64,000 nucleotides of DNA from Klebsiella pneumoniae. GTDB lineage: Bacteria > Pseudomonadota > Gammaproteobacteria > Ga0077536. The DNA is taken from the NCBI GenBank assembly GCA_945862315.1, contig CAMAXW010000018.1:1-64000 (forward strand), given 5' to 3'. Below, piece by piece: positions 53,807 through 63,302 of the stretch. The notes below the pieces were generated by a model. It was not told where the DNA came from. It saw only the letters and a list, made by a program, of their open reading frames with translations, and did not search any database. The position numbers were made by a program, and so were the translations under genes. Positions within the stretch are counted from its first letter, which is position 1. Each line of letters starts with the position of its first letter.

Positions 53807-53880
53807 CGCCAGCCGCCGCAGTGAGCTAAAGTGCGGTCACTCTCCACGGCCGCGGGTTTGGTATTGGGTGACCTGAAACC

Positions 53881-54396
53881 ATGCTTTTGATTTTTTCTTG
53901 GCCCCGCTTGGCCGCCATACTCACCCTGTGCGCGGCGCTCACAGCGGTGGCGTGGGCGCAGGGTAGCGAAAAATTTGGCGCATGGACCACCCGCTGCGAA
54001 ACCGCCCACGACCAAGTAGAAGGCGGCTGTTTTATCTATCAGAATTTAGTCCTGCGTGAAGGCGGGCAACGGGTTCTGCAGTTTGCGGTGGGGTTTGTTA
54101 ACAACACCCCAGAACCCGTGGCCTTGCTCAGCCTACCGCTTGGTATTTCCTTGCCACCCGGCGTCACGCTACGGGTAGATGCCGGCGCAAGTGCCACGCT
54201 CACCGTGGAGCGCTGCGAACCGGACGGCTGCCGAGCTGGTCTAAAACTCCAAGCGTCGCTCTTACAGCAGCTCAAAACCGGCGAGAAAGTCACCGTGTCA
54301 TTCCACGACGCCGAGCGCAAAGTCATTGAAGTACCACTATCGCTAGTGGGTTTTTCTGCTGGGCTCGCCTCGCTCAAGGGCCAGGCGGGAAATTAG
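53881..54396 (+). CDS. Invasion-associated locus B (IalB)-like exported protein
   Basis: A 171-residue protein with a signal peptide (about 1-26, ending AVAWA) and an IalB-family domain: FGAWTTRCE, a second Cys in GGCFIYQNLVL, FAVGFVN, LPLGISLPPGVTL and a Cys pair CEPDGCRAGL. The four Cys can form disulfides in the periplasm. Function in non-pathogens is unknown. Its last 23 bases overlap the end of the convergent DUF192 gene. Confidence 0.85.
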   Translation: MLLIFSWPRLAAILTLCAALTAVAWAQGSEKFGAWTTRCETAHDQVEGGCFIYQNLVLREGGQRVLQFAVGFVNNTPEPVALLSLPLGISLPPGVTLRVDAGASATLTVERCEPDGCRAGLKLQASLLQQLKTGEKVTVSFHDAERKVIEVPLSLVGFSAGLASLKGQAGN

Positions 54397-54844
54397 CGGG
54401 CAGGCGCAAGCGCGCGCCGGGCAACAGCCCAAACTGCCGGGCCTCACCCGCGTTAATCTCAATCACGTAGCGCGCCGGCAGCTTGCCGGGCAGCAGGGAT
54501 TCCGAGCGCACGGTGGTGTTGTATTGAATATCCACCAGCACCCCGGCCGCAGTAATAAACAGCATGTCGAGCGGCACGAAAGTGTCTTTCATCCACATCA
54601 CGATGAAGTCGTCCGCGCCAAAATCGAAAATCATCCCCTGTTTGGCGGCCAGTTCTCGGCGGCCCATCAGCCCTTGTTCCCGGCTGTGTGGGCTGGCTGC
54701 GCGGGCGAGTGTGAACGGCACCAACACCCCGTCGGCACGCTCTAGTGCCACCGGCCACAACACCTCCGCAGCTGCCACCCACACCGCCCACAACCCAGCG
54801 GCCAAGCCCAGTAGCAGCGCCGGCAACGGGCGGGTCAGCCTCAT
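54374..54844 (-). CDS. DUF192 family exported protein
   Basis: A 156-residue protein with a signal peptide (about 1-26) and a DUF192 domain: REQGLMGRRELAAKQGMIFDF, then VMWMKDTFVPLDMLFI and YVIEINAGEARQFGLLPGARL. The family is a small beta barrel of unknown function in many bacteria and archaea. The start overlaps the photolyase stop by four bases, so the two are coupled, and its end overlaps the IalB-like gene on the other strand by 23 bases. Confidence 0.9.
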   Translation of the reverse strand: MRLTRPLPALLLGLAAGLWAVWVAAAEVLWPVALERADGVLVPFTLARAASPHSREQGLMGRRELAAKQGMIFDFGADDFIVMWMKDTFVPLDMLFITAAGVLVDIQYNTTVRSESLLPGKLPARYVIEINAGEARQFGLLPGARLRLPANFPPGP

Positions 54845-56271
54845 TTGCTGGCCTTTAAACGCGCCAGCGCGGCCACTCTAGCCTGCGCATGGTCGAGCAT
54901 CGGCGCGGGGTAATCACGCTCCAATTTAAAATTCGCCGCCTGCAGTCGCAGGGGTGCCGCTTGCCACGGCGCGTGCAAATCGTTACCCGAGAGTGCGGCC
55001 AATTCCGGCAACCAACGCCGCAAATACACGCCGTCCGGATCGAACTTCAAACTTTGCGTCAGGGGATTGAAGATTCGAAAATAAGGTGCTGCGTCGGCAC
55101 CGCAACCCGCAACCCACTGCCAACCCAGGGTGTTATTGGCCAGGTTAGCGTCCGTGAGCGTGTCCCAAAACCAGCGCGCACCCTCCAACCAGTGCAGCCC
55201 CAGATCTTTGGTCAAAAACGAGGCGACGATCATCCGCACACGGTTGTGCATCCAGCCGGTCTGCCACAGTTGGCGCATTCCGGCGTCAACGATGGGGAAA
55301 CCCGTCTCACCGCGACACCAACGTTGGAAACCCGGGACATCCTCGCACCACGGAAAGTCGTTAAATTCTGGGCGCAGCGGCGCTTGCGCGGTGGCCGGGA
55401 AATGCCATAGCAAATGTTGCGCAAACTCACGCCATACCAGCTGGCGCAGCCACGCCAGCGCCGCGGCGTTCGGCGCGAGACGACCTTCGCTGGCCGCACG
55501 GGCGTGCACTTCGCGCCAAATCTGATGTGGCGACAACTGGCCCAGATGCAGATAGGGCGACAGCCGCGAAACGCCTTCGCGCCCCGGCCAATCACGACCC
55601 GTCGGATAGTCCTCCACCGCGGCGTCCAGAAAACTGGCCAGCGCCGCATGGGCCGCGGCCTCGCTGGCCGGCCATTGCGCCCGCAGGGCTAAATCCCAGC
55701 GCACTCGCGGCAGTAAACCTAAGGTTTCCAAGGCGGGTGAGGTGGGCCATGCCGCCGGCGCCAACAGCCGTGCCGGCAGCGGCGCCACGTGGGCTCGCGC
55801 TGCGCTGAGCAAGCTGTGGGCTTGGCGCCAGAACGGGGTAAAGACCCGGTAAGGGGTGCCGCCGCCGGTCGCAATACCCGCCGGATCAAGGAGCAGCGAA
55901 CCGTTGCACACCCGCACCTCTAACTGCGCGGCGAGCACCCGCGCCACCCGGGCATCGGCGGCGCGTCCGGCCGGCTCCACCCGCGCATTAAAACTCAGTG
56001 CGCTCGCGCCAGTCGCCGTGGCCAGTTCCGCCAACACGCGCTCGGGCGCACCCACCCGCAATAGCAGCCGCGCACCGCGCGCCTCTAGCGCTGTAGCGAG
56101 CGCGGCGAGCGTATCGTGGAGCCACACCCGGCTGGCCGCCCCCGGCGACCAGAGCGTGGCGGGCTCCAACACAAATACCGGCAGCACCGGCTGCCCGCGT
56201 TCGATCGCAAACTGCAAAGCAGGTTGGTCACTTAAGCGCAGGTCGCCGCGCAACCACACGAGCGTGCTCAT
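54841..56271 (-). CDS. phrB: Deoxyribodipyrimidine photolyase, class I
   Basis: Blue-light enzyme that splits pyrimidine dimers, with FADH- and an antenna pigment. The 476-residue protein begins TLVWLRGDLRLSDQPALQFA and has the FAD-binding segments LSPYLHLGQLSPHQIWREV, LVWREFAQHLLWHFP, FPIVDAGMRQLWQTGWMHNRVRMIVASFL and the DTLTDANLANNTLGWQWVAG block with the Trp electron path. It matches class I CPD photolyases; a (6-4) or cryptochrome role is less likely. It follows the epimerase-like gene after 154 bases. Confidence 0.95.
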   Translation of the reverse strand: MSTLVWLRGDLRLSDQPALQFAIERGQPVLPVFVLEPATLWSPGAASRVWLHDTLAALATALEARGARLLLRVGAPERVLAELATATGASALSFNARVEPAGRAADARVARVLAAQLEVRVCNGSLLLDPAGIATGGGTPYRVFTPFWRQAHSLLSAARAHVAPLPARLLAPAAWPTSPALETLGLLPRVRWDLALRAQWPASEAAAHAALASFLDAAVEDYPTGRDWPGREGVSRLSPYLHLGQLSPHQIWREVHARAASEGRLAPNAAALAWLRQLVWREFAQHLLWHFPATAQAPLRPEFNDFPWCEDVPGFQRWCRGETGFPIVDAGMRQLWQTGWMHNRVRMIVASFLTKDLGLHWLEGARWFWDTLTDANLANNTLGWQWVAGCGADAAPYFRIFNPLTQSLKFDPDGVYLRRWLPELAALSGNDLHAPWQAAPLRLQAANFKLERDYPAPMLDHAQARVAALARLKASK

Positions 56272-56425
56272 CGTTATTCTCCTTCATTGTGCGGCGCTGG
56301 GTACCGAGGGCCGCCTGCCACGGCCCCGCGCTGGCACGGGGCTAATGCCACGGCGTCGGACCCCAACCTAGTTGCCACAGCTAGCGCCACGACGTATCCA
56401 ACGGCGACTCGCAGATCGCCAAGGC

Positions 56426-57313
56426 TTAGTCCGGCGTCCTCGCCAAAGGTAAGGGCAAGGGCCCTGCTGCGAGGCCCGCCCGAAAATCCCGATACTGTGG
56501 CTGCCAACCGGTGCGCGCGATCGTCAGGGCCGGCGAGCAACGCCGTGACGCACTACCGCGTGGGGCGGGCAGGCCCGAAAAAATGGGCGCCGCAAGGCCG
56601 AGTTGCGCGGCCAAATATTGGTAGTAATGCCGACGCACCACTGGCGTGCCGTCGCAGCCTAACTCGACTGCAGCCCCCCCTGGCTCCAAACAGCGCAACA
56701 ACAGCGCGGCGGCGTCACTGCGGTGGATAAGGTTCAACCACGCGTCCATCTCACCGCTCACGGCCTCGCCGCGCTGCAAGCCCGCAGCCCCCACAATGCG
56801 TCCCGGCCCATACAGACCCGCGAGGCGCACGACACGGTTTCCCGCGCGGGCCAGCCAGTGGGTTTCGAGGTCGTACAAGCGCTGCGCGCGCGGCGTGTCT
56901 GGCGTCGGGGGCGTATCGGCGTTCACCGTGGCACCGGCTCGGTCACCGTACACGGCCGTGCTAGACGCCATCACCGCGCTTTCGAGATCAGGGAGCGAGC
57001 TCAGCACCGCGCAAAGTTGCGTCCACGGCGCGAGTGAGTTGGCCGCGTCTGTGCCGGCGCTGGGGGGCAATAGACACACCACTTGGCGCACACCGCTAGC
57101 CAGGGCTGCGATCCGTGCCCCGGCATCAGCTTGGGTGAGGTCCAGTTGCGCCACCTCCCCCAATCCAGCCGCCCGCAGCGTCGCCGCGCGTGCCGCACTG
57201 CGGGTCGTGAGGCGCAGCGTCAAACCCGCCGCGCGCGCGCGGGCCGCCAGCGCGAGTCCCACATAGCCGCCACCGATCACCAGTAAGGTGGCATTGGGTG
57301 GTGAGCGGCTCAC
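56426..57313 (-). CDS. NAD(P)-binding epimerase/dehydratase-like protein
   Basis: Extended-SDR Rossmann protein of 295 residues. The nucleotide motif is LVIGGGYVGLALAARA near residues 10-25, followed by SSTAVYGDRAG, where Ser and Tyr resemble the start of the catalytic site, then RLAGLYGPGR. The substrate half is short and YxxxK is not clear (RAQRLYDLETHW), so catalysis is uncertain. Similar to YeeZ-like proteins. The GTG start overlaps the hydrolase stop by GTGA, so the longer open frame (to 57373) is not used. Confidence 0.82.
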   Translation of the reverse strand: MSRSPPNATLLVIGGGYVGLALAARARAAGLTLRLTTRSAARAATLRAAGLGEVAQLDLTQADAGARIAALASGVRQVVCLLPPSAGTDAANSLAPWTQLCAVLSSLPDLESAVMASSTAVYGDRAGATVNADTPPTPDTPRAQRLYDLETHWLARAGNRVVRLAGLYGPGRIVGAAGLQRGEAVSGEMDAWLNLIHRSDAAALLLRCLEPGGAAVELGCDGTPVVRRHYYQYLAAQLGLAAPIFSGLPAPRGSASRRCSPALTIARTGWQPQYRDFRAGLAAGPLPLPLARTPD

Positions 57314-58191
57314 GGGTTTACCCGCGAGGCGGCCGCACGAATGAGTGCCGCCACGGCTGCCGGCTGCTCCCAATGCATCATGTGGCCGCAGTCGGCGAGG
57401 GTGTGCTGGGTTACCTCACGATAGTGGCTGGCACAATCGGCCATGGGATCCATGCCGGCAAAACGGGTGGTGAAATCAGACGCCGCCCCCGCCACCAAAG
57501 TGACCGGCGCCAGCGTGGCACGCCAGCACGCGGCAGCTTCATCGCGGCGATAGAGCACCGCATTGACGGCCTTGTGCTGCGGATCCATACGCAGCCGCAA
57601 GCCGCCGTCGGGCAAGGCCTGCGCCCAGCGCGGTACCACCGCGCGCAGCACAGCGTCGCTGGCGGCGGGCGCGAGCCGGCGCAGGTGTTTGAGTAGGGAG
57701 GCCAGGTCGACGAAATCGCGTAACACGGGCGGCGTTGCGTGTTGATCGAGCCAGCGCGCGTAGCGCCCCGGCGCGCCAGCAGGGGTAGTCGGCGGCATGC
57801 CAAAGCCTTCCAGCAGCACGAGGCTCGCCACCCGTGCCGGGCGCACCCCGGCGTAGAGCCCGCACACATTGCCACCCATACTGTGGCCCACCAAAGTCAC
57901 CGCTTGGTCACCTACCGTGGCATCGAGCACGGCATCCAAATCGCGCAGATAATCGGCAAACCAATAGCTGCGACGCGCCAGCGCAGACTCCCCAAAGCCA
58001 CGCAGGTCCGGCGCAATCACGCGGTAATCAGCCGCTAAATGCTGGGCGACAAACTCGAAGGTCGCGCCACTGTCGGCCCAACCGTGCACCAACACGACCG
58101 GCGGGGAATGGGCAGCACCCCATTGCCAAACCCGCAAGGTGGTGTCGGGCAGTTCGAGCAGCGTAGCCTGCGGGCAGTCGGGCGCGATCAT
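57310..58191 (-). CDS. Alpha/beta hydrolase
   Basis: A 293-residue hydrolase of the epoxide-hydrolase/esterase type. It has the oxyanion segment VVLVHGWADSGATF, APDLRGFGES, the nucleophile elbow GHSMGGNVCGLYAG, an Asp near the end of the lid region and the His in DCGHMMHWEQP. The substrate is unknown. It starts 24 bases after the GGDEF-EAL gene on the same strand and overlaps the next start by four bases, so it belongs to that signalling operon. Confidence 0.9.
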   Translation of the reverse strand: MIAPDCPQATLLELPDTTLRVWQWGAAHSPPVVLVHGWADSGATFEFVAQHLAADYRVIAPDLRGFGESALARRSYWFADYLRDLDAVLDATVGDQAVTLVGHSMGGNVCGLYAGVRPARVASLVLLEGFGMPPTTPAGAPGRYARWLDQHATPPVLRDFVDLASLLKHLRRLAPAASDAVLRAVVPRWAQALPDGGLRLRMDPQHKAVNAVLYRRDEAAACWRATLAPVTLVAGAASDFTTRFAGMDPMADCASHYREVTQHTLADCGHMMHWEQPAAVAALIRAAASRVNP

Positions 58192-58215
58192 GGAGAAAAA
58201 ATCCTGCGCCTGGGT

Positions 58216-60345
58216 CTAGCCGGTCGCCGGCAGCCGGCGCGGTGCCTGCGCCTGGGTTTCGCGTAGGTAGTCGATCACGGCGTCTTGCTGGAGCGGCGTG
58301 GAGAACCAAAAACCTTGCCCCGCAGGACAGTGCATCTGGCGCAAACGCAGGAACTGTTCAGCGGTCTCAACCCCCTCTGCCACCACCTTCATGCCCAACG
58401 TGGTACCCAGCGAAATCAGCGCTTGAACGATCGCCGCACTGTCAGTTTTTTCCATCATGGTAGAGACAAAAGATCGATCAATTTTGAGCGCGTCGTAATG
58501 GAAACGCTGCAGATAGGTGAGTGAAGAATACCCCGTGCCGAAGTCGTCCACATGCAATTGCACGCCCAACTCTCGTAGATCAGCGAGCATGCTGAGGACG
58601 AGATCCCCGTGATCTATCACGACCCGCTCGGTGATTTCGAGGTGAATAGAGGCGGGCGACAGAGCATAGTCTTCCAAAAGTGCCGCCAATCGCTTGGCCA
58701 GGTCGTCGGTCAGAAACAGCTTGCCGGACACGTTGATGCTCATGGAGAGCGGGACAGTCTGGGGAAACAAATGCTGCCATTTTGCCAATTGTTGACAAGA
58801 TTGTTCGATCACCCACCAACCCACGGGCACCACGAGGCTGGTGCTTTCAACGATGCCGATGAAATCATCTGGCAGCACCATCCCACGGCTGGGATGGCGC
58901 CAGCGCAAAAGCGCCTCAAAACCCAACACGGTTTGGCTCTCAATCGCCAGAATAGGCTGGTAGTAAACCTCGAGCTCGCGCTTGTCGAGCGCGCGTCGCA
59001 GGTCGGTTTCCATGCGGTGCTGAAACATCGCATGGTCATGCATCTCGTTGTCGAACACCGCGTAAGTCGCCTGCCCCGCCCCTTTGGCGCGATACATCGC
59101 AATGTCCGCGTCGCGCAGCATGTCTTCTGGGCGACGATAAGATTCGTTGCTGATCGCAATGCCAATGCTGGCCGAGGTGTAGACGAGGTGGGAGTCAATC
59201 TCAACAACCTGCGCGAGCGATTCTTGCAAACGCTCCACGACGTAGATGACGTCGGTCGCACCGCCGATATCGTTGAGCACCACCGCGAATTCGTCACCGC
59301 CCAAGCGGGCTAGGGTGTCGCCGGGGCGCAGGCACGCCAGTAAACGGTTAGCCACCTGTACCAGTAATTCGTCGCCTGCCGCATGTCCCAGACTGTCGTT
59401 GACGTGCTTGAAGCGGTCGATGTCGAAAAAAAGCACGGCAAACTGCTTGCTGGGATCGCGACGATAACGCCGTAGTCCAAGGTCCAAACGGTCCATAAAC
59501 AGATTGCGATTCGCCAAGCCGGTCAGCGCATCGTGCATGGCTTCATGGAGCAGCCGCGCTTCGGTTTCTTTGCGGCGCGTGATGTCGGTCATGGAGCCGG
59601 CCATCCGGCTGGCGGCCCCAGCCGCATCGCGGACTGCCACACCGCGCGCGGCTACCCAACGCACCTCGCCACCGCGGGTCACCATGCGATATTCGCATTC
59701 AAAAAAACCCGAGTGTCCTTCTAAGTGCTGGGTCAGCGCCTCGTCAAAGCGTTCGCGGTCGCGTGGATCTATGCGTTCCAACCATTCGGCCATGCGCTCA
59801 GAGACATCGCACTCGGGGTAGCCAAGGATGGCTTTCCAACGCGCCGAGAAATACGCCGTGCCATCGCGCACGTTCCAATCCCAAATACCATCGTTAGCGC
59901 CACTGACCGCCAGCGCATAACGCTGTTCGCTTTCGCGCAACGCCTGCTCGGTACGATTACGCTCGATGGCGTAGCGAATGGCGCGTCCCAGCAACGGGCC
60001 GTCCACTTCGCGTTTAATGAGATAGTCTTGCGCGCCTTCGCGCAGCGCTTTCAAGCCGAGCTCCGGGCTGTTTTGATTGGTCAACACGATAATGGGGGTG
60101 TGCGGGGCCGCGGCGTGCATGCGTTGGCAGACTTCAATGCCAGCGCCATCGGGCAGGTTGAGGTCCAGCAAGACGACGTCATAACGCGCCTGACGCGCAC
60201 GCTCAAGCCCCGGTGTCAGGCGGTCGAAGTGTTCAATCAGAAATCGCCAGCCACTCACGCGCTTGAGATTTTTTTGGACCAGGGCCGCCTCAGATTCAAT
60301 ATCCTCAACCAGTAGCACGCGGCAGGTAACGGTTTGCTCGGTCAT
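58216..60345 (-). CDS. Receiver-PAS-GGDEF-EAL response regulator (c-di-GMP turnover)
   Basis: A 709-residue protein with four domains: receiver (about 8-125, phosphoacceptor Asp61 in VVLLDLNLPDG), PAS/PAC (about 137-260, DGIWDWNVRDG), GGDEF (about 265-430, intact LGGDEFAVVL with GGDEF at 349-353) and EAL (about 445-695, EALLRWRHP at 477-479, INVSGKLF, HLEITER, DDFGTGYSSL and Glu658). Both enzyme sites look complete, so it may make or break c-di-GMP, the balance set by phosphorylation. Its ATG overlaps the stop of the histidine kinase gene by four bases, the likely partner. Confidence 0.95.
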   Translation of the reverse strand: MTEQTVTCRVLLVEDIESEAALVQKNLKRVSGWRFLIEHFDRLTPGLERARQARYDVVLLDLNLPDGAGIEVCQRMHAAAPHTPIIVLTNQNSPELGLKALREGAQDYLIKREVDGPLLGRAIRYAIERNRTEQALRESEQRYALAVSGANDGIWDWNVRDGTAYFSARWKAILGYPECDVSERMAEWLERIDPRDRERFDEALTQHLEGHSGFFECEYRMVTRGGEVRWVAARGVAVRDAAGAASRMAGSMTDITRRKETEARLLHEAMHDALTGLANRNLFMDRLDLGLRRYRRDPSKQFAVLFFDIDRFKHVNDSLGHAAGDELLVQVANRLLACLRPGDTLARLGGDEFAVVLNDIGGATDVIYVVERLQESLAQVVEIDSHLVYTSASIGIAISNESYRRPEDMLRDADIAMYRAKGAGQATYAVFDNEMHDHAMFQHRMETDLRRALDKRELEVYYQPILAIESQTVLGFEALLRWRHPSRGMVLPDDFIGIVESTSLVVPVGWWVIEQSCQQLAKWQHLFPQTVPLSMSINVSGKLFLTDDLAKRLAALLEDYALSPASIHLEITERVVIDHGDLVLSMLADLRELGVQLHVDDFGTGYSSLTYLQRFHYDALKIDRSFVSTMMEKTDSAAIVQALISLGTTLGMKVVAEGVETAEQFLRLRQMHCPAGQGFWFSTPLQQDAVIDYLRETQAQAPRRLPATG

Positions 60346-61823
60346 CGTGCGGCGCTCCCATCGCGCAGGGGTGGGTTGATCACCGAGCGCAGACCGGGAC
60401 CTCTAAATTCCATCACAAAGCTGGCCCCGCGGCCCAGCGCAGACTCCACGAAAAGTTCGCCGCCGTGGGCCCGTACAATTTGCTGGCAGATCGCCAAACC
60501 CACCCCAAGCCCGGGGTACTCGCGCTCGGTATGCAAGCGCTTGAACATGCCAAAAATGCGTCCGGTGTCTGCGGGGTCGATACCAATGCCGTTGTCTTCG
60601 ACCACGATGCGCAGACACTCCCCGCTGTCCTGAGAACTGATCCGCACCCGGGGCGGGTGCGGGCCACGAAATTTGAGCGCATTGGACAGCAAATTTTGGA
60701 ACACCTGCACCATGTGCTGACGATTGACCAACAACGTGGGCAGCGGCTGACGCTCAATGCGGGCAGCGGTGTCTTCAATATCGCTGCGTAAATTGGCCAG
60801 CGCATCGTTGAGCACGCTGTCCAGGCTCACCGCCTCGGGCTCGTGGCTACCCGCCCGCACCGTGGCCAAGCTCAAAATGCCGTCGAGCATCTGTTGCATG
60901 CGTGCCGCAAGGCCCGCCATTTCGTTGACGGCTTCTGCCACCTCGGCGTCCGGATGCGCGGTTTGTGTCGCCAGCCAGCGCGCATTGCTGCCCAGCGAAT
61001 TGAGCGGCGCTTGGAGGTCGTGAGTGACCGCAAACAGCAGTTGTTCTAGTTCTTCGGTGCGCGTATCGGGTTGGGTCGCGAGGGGCGCGGTGGCGGGCGG
61101 GCCTAAGCCCACAACGCTCAAGCTCCACCAAGCTGCCTGCCGCGCGGCGCTGCCCACGGGTTTTACGGCGAGTGCTAGTGCCTGGGTAGGGCCACCGGTC
61201 AGCAGCGTCCAAGGTGCGCGTGGGCCCTGCAGCCGCTGGGCCATTTCGTTCTGCGCCGCGGACGTGCTGGTAAGGGCGGAAAGCGCGGCGGACAGGAGTT
61301 CGTAGCGCGGGGTTTCGAGCAGATGCTCCAGCGCCCGATTAACGACCTGAAAATTCCCGGCACGGTCGATGAGCCCGGCAGCACCCACCATGGCGCTACC
61401 TTGCAAAATCGCCATTTCCTCGGGGAAACGGCTTTGGCAGTCGCGGGCGAGTTGCACGCGCGCCAGCAGTCGTTGGGGGATTTCGAGGTAGCCAGCACTG
61501 TCTTTGCAGTCCCGCCCGTCCACGCCACGGCCTTGGCACTGCTGCACGGTGGGTAAGTCGGCGCTAGCGGTGAATAGCCAGAATAAAAAATCTGGCCCGC
61601 GCTGACGGGCGAAGTCGATGATGTCGCACAGCGCGTCGAAGTCGCTGCCCGGATCACACACCACCGCAGCCGGGGAGCTACTGCTCAATTCGTGCATGAG
61701 TTCCAGCAGGCTAGCTGTTTTGACGACATCAAACTCTGCTTGGGCGGTCCGCAGGGCAAGACAGAGCAGCCCGCGGTCATAACGGTCGGGGTCGAAGACG
61801 ATGATTCTCAGGCTGGGAATCAA
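60342..61823 (-). CDS. Sensor histidine kinase with receiver-like and PAS domains
   Basis: A 493-residue cytosolic kinase. Residues about 1-125 look like a receiver fold (LRIIVFDPDRYDRGLL, AAVVCDPG) but with weak conservation; about 137-240 are PAS-like (MVGAAGLIDRAGNFQVVNRALEHLL). The HisKA box carries His268 in VTHDLQAPLNSLGSNARWL, and the ATPase domain has the N box LLSNALKF, DNGIGI (410-415) and the GLGVGLAICQQIV G2 box. No membrane segment. It resembles phytochrome-type kinases in the HDLQAPL box. It probably phosphorylates the REC-GGDEF-EAL protein encoded just downstream with a four-base overlap. Confidence 0.93.
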   Translation of the reverse strand: MIPSLRIIVFDPDRYDRGLLCLALRTAQAEFDVVKTASLLELMHELSSSSPAAVVCDPGSDFDALCDIIDFARQRGPDFLFWLFTASADLPTVQQCQGRGVDGRDCKDSAGYLEIPQRLLARVQLARDCQSRFPEEMAILQGSAMVGAAGLIDRAGNFQVVNRALEHLLETPRYELLSAALSALTSTSAAQNEMAQRLQGPRAPWTLLTGGPTQALALAVKPVGSAARQAAWWSLSVVGLGPPATAPLATQPDTRTEELEQLLFAVTHDLQAPLNSLGSNARWLATQTAHPDAEVAEAVNEMAGLAARMQQMLDGILSLATVRAGSHEPEAVSLDSVLNDALANLRSDIEDTAARIERQPLPTLLVNRQHMVQVFQNLLSNALKFRGPHPPRVRISSQDSGECLRIVVEDNGIGIDPADTGRIFGMFKRLHTEREYPGLGVGLAICQQIVRAHGGELFVESALGRGASFVMEFRGPGLRSVINPPLRDGSAAR

Positions 61824-61993
61824 TGTGTGGTGCTTTTTTCTGCTTACTGCTGACCGTGAGAAGAATAGGCGAACGACGCCGTAGACTCAACGCTGAGCAG
61901 ATATCTACCCCTTGGGCCACGCCACCGCATGACAAGCCGGCTGGAATTGTGAAAAACTGATGGGGATTTATTTCAGAACGGGAGGCAGCACAC

Positions 61994-63289
61994 TTGAGTA
62001 CGACATTCACTCCGCCGGCCGACGGCGCGAAAATAACCATCACCAACGGACTCCTCAACGTCCCTGACAACCCCATCATTCCGTTCATCGAAGGCGACGG
62101 CATCGGCGCCGACGTATGGCGCGCCAGCCAGCGCGTGATGGACGCCGCAGTGGCCAAGGCCTATCAGGGCCGACGCCGCATCGCGTGGATGGAAGTCTAT
62201 GCGGGCGAGAAGGCCAACACCCTGACCGGCTCTTGGCTACCAGACGCCACCCTAGACGCCTGCCGGGAATTTTTAGTCGCGATCAAAGGCCCGTTAACCA
62301 CCCCAGTGGGTGGCGGCATCCGCTCACTCAACGTGGCGTTGCGGCAGATTCTCGACCTCTACGTCTGCCTGCGCCCAGTGCGCTGGTTCAAAGGCGTGCC
62401 CTCACCCGTGAAGCGCCCTGATCTAGTCGACATGGTGATTTTTCGCGAGAACACCGAGGACATCTACGCAGGTCTGGAATTTGAGCAGGGCACGCCGGAA
62501 AACCAACGTTTTCTGTCGATGATGGCCGAGTCCTTCCCGGATCTTTACAAAAAAATCCGCTTCCCCGGCACCACCGGCATCGGCATCAAGCCGGTCTCGC
62601 AGGAAGGCACCGCCCGGCTGGTCCGCGCGGCCATCCGCTATGCGCTGACCAATGGTCGCAAGAGCCTGACCTTCGTGCATAAGGGGAACATCATGAAGTT
62701 CACCGAAGGCGCGTTCCGGAACTGGGGCTATGAAGTGGCCGAAAAAGAATTTGGCGACCAGTGCTACACCTGGGAACAGTTCGACCGCACCGCGGCCGCG
62801 CACGGCAGCAAAGCCGCCAACGACGAACAAACCGCCGCACTCGCGGCCGGCAAATTGCTCGTCAAAGACTCCATCGCCGACATCACGCTCCAACAGGTGC
62901 TCACCCGCCCCACCGAGTTCGATGTCATTGCCACCCTCAACCTCAACGGCGATTACCTGTCAGACGCGCTGGCCGCCCAGGTCGGCGGCATCGGCATCGC
63001 GCCGGGCGGCAACATCAACTACGACACCGGGCACGCCATTTTTGAGGCCACCCATGGCACGGCGCCGAAATATGCCAATCAAGACAAGGTCAATCCGGGG
63101 TCTTTGCTGTTATCCGGCGAAATGATGTTCCGCTACCTCGGTTGGACCGAAGTGGCCGACATGATCCTCAACGCGATGGACCGCACGTTTGCTGATCGCA
63201 TCGTGACCTACGACTTCGCCCGCATGATGGATGACGCCCACGAAGTGAAGTGCAGCGAATTTGGCAGTGCACTGATCGAGCGGCTGTAA
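61994..63289 (+). CDS. icd: Isocitrate dehydrogenase, NADP-dependent
   Basis: TCA-cycle enzyme converting isocitrate to 2-oxoglutarate. The 431-residue protein follows the E. coli dimeric form: [68 protein letters not shown] and [20 protein letters not shown]. Ser111 in GIRSLNVAL is the residue that AceK phosphorylates (E. coli Ser113). The start is a TTG, 8 bases after a strong GGAGG; there is no usable ATG near, which may tune translation. aceK follows after 13 bases. Confidence 0.97.
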   Translation: MSTTFTPPADGAKITITNGLLNVPDNPIIPFIEGDGIGADVWRASQRVMDAAVAKAYQGRRRIAWMEVYAGEKANTLTGSWLPDATLDACREFLVAIKGPLTTPVGGGIRSLNVALRQILDLYVCLRPVRWFKGVPSPVKRPDLVDMVIFRENTEDIYAGLEFEQGTPENQRFLSMMAESFPDLYKKIRFPGTTGIGIKPVSQEGTARLVRAAIRYALTNGRKSLTFVHKGNIMKFTEGAFRNWGYEVAEKEFGDQCYTWEQFDRTAAAHGSKAANDEQTAALAAGKLLVKDSIADITLQQVLTRPTEFDVIATLNLNGDYLSDALAAQVGGIGIAPGGNINYDTGHAIFEATHGTAPKYANQDKVNPGSLLLSGEMMFRYLGWTEVADMILNAMDRTFADRIVTYDFARMMDDAHEVKCSEFGSALIERL

Positions 63290-63302
63290 GGCCGGCCGCG
63301 GC

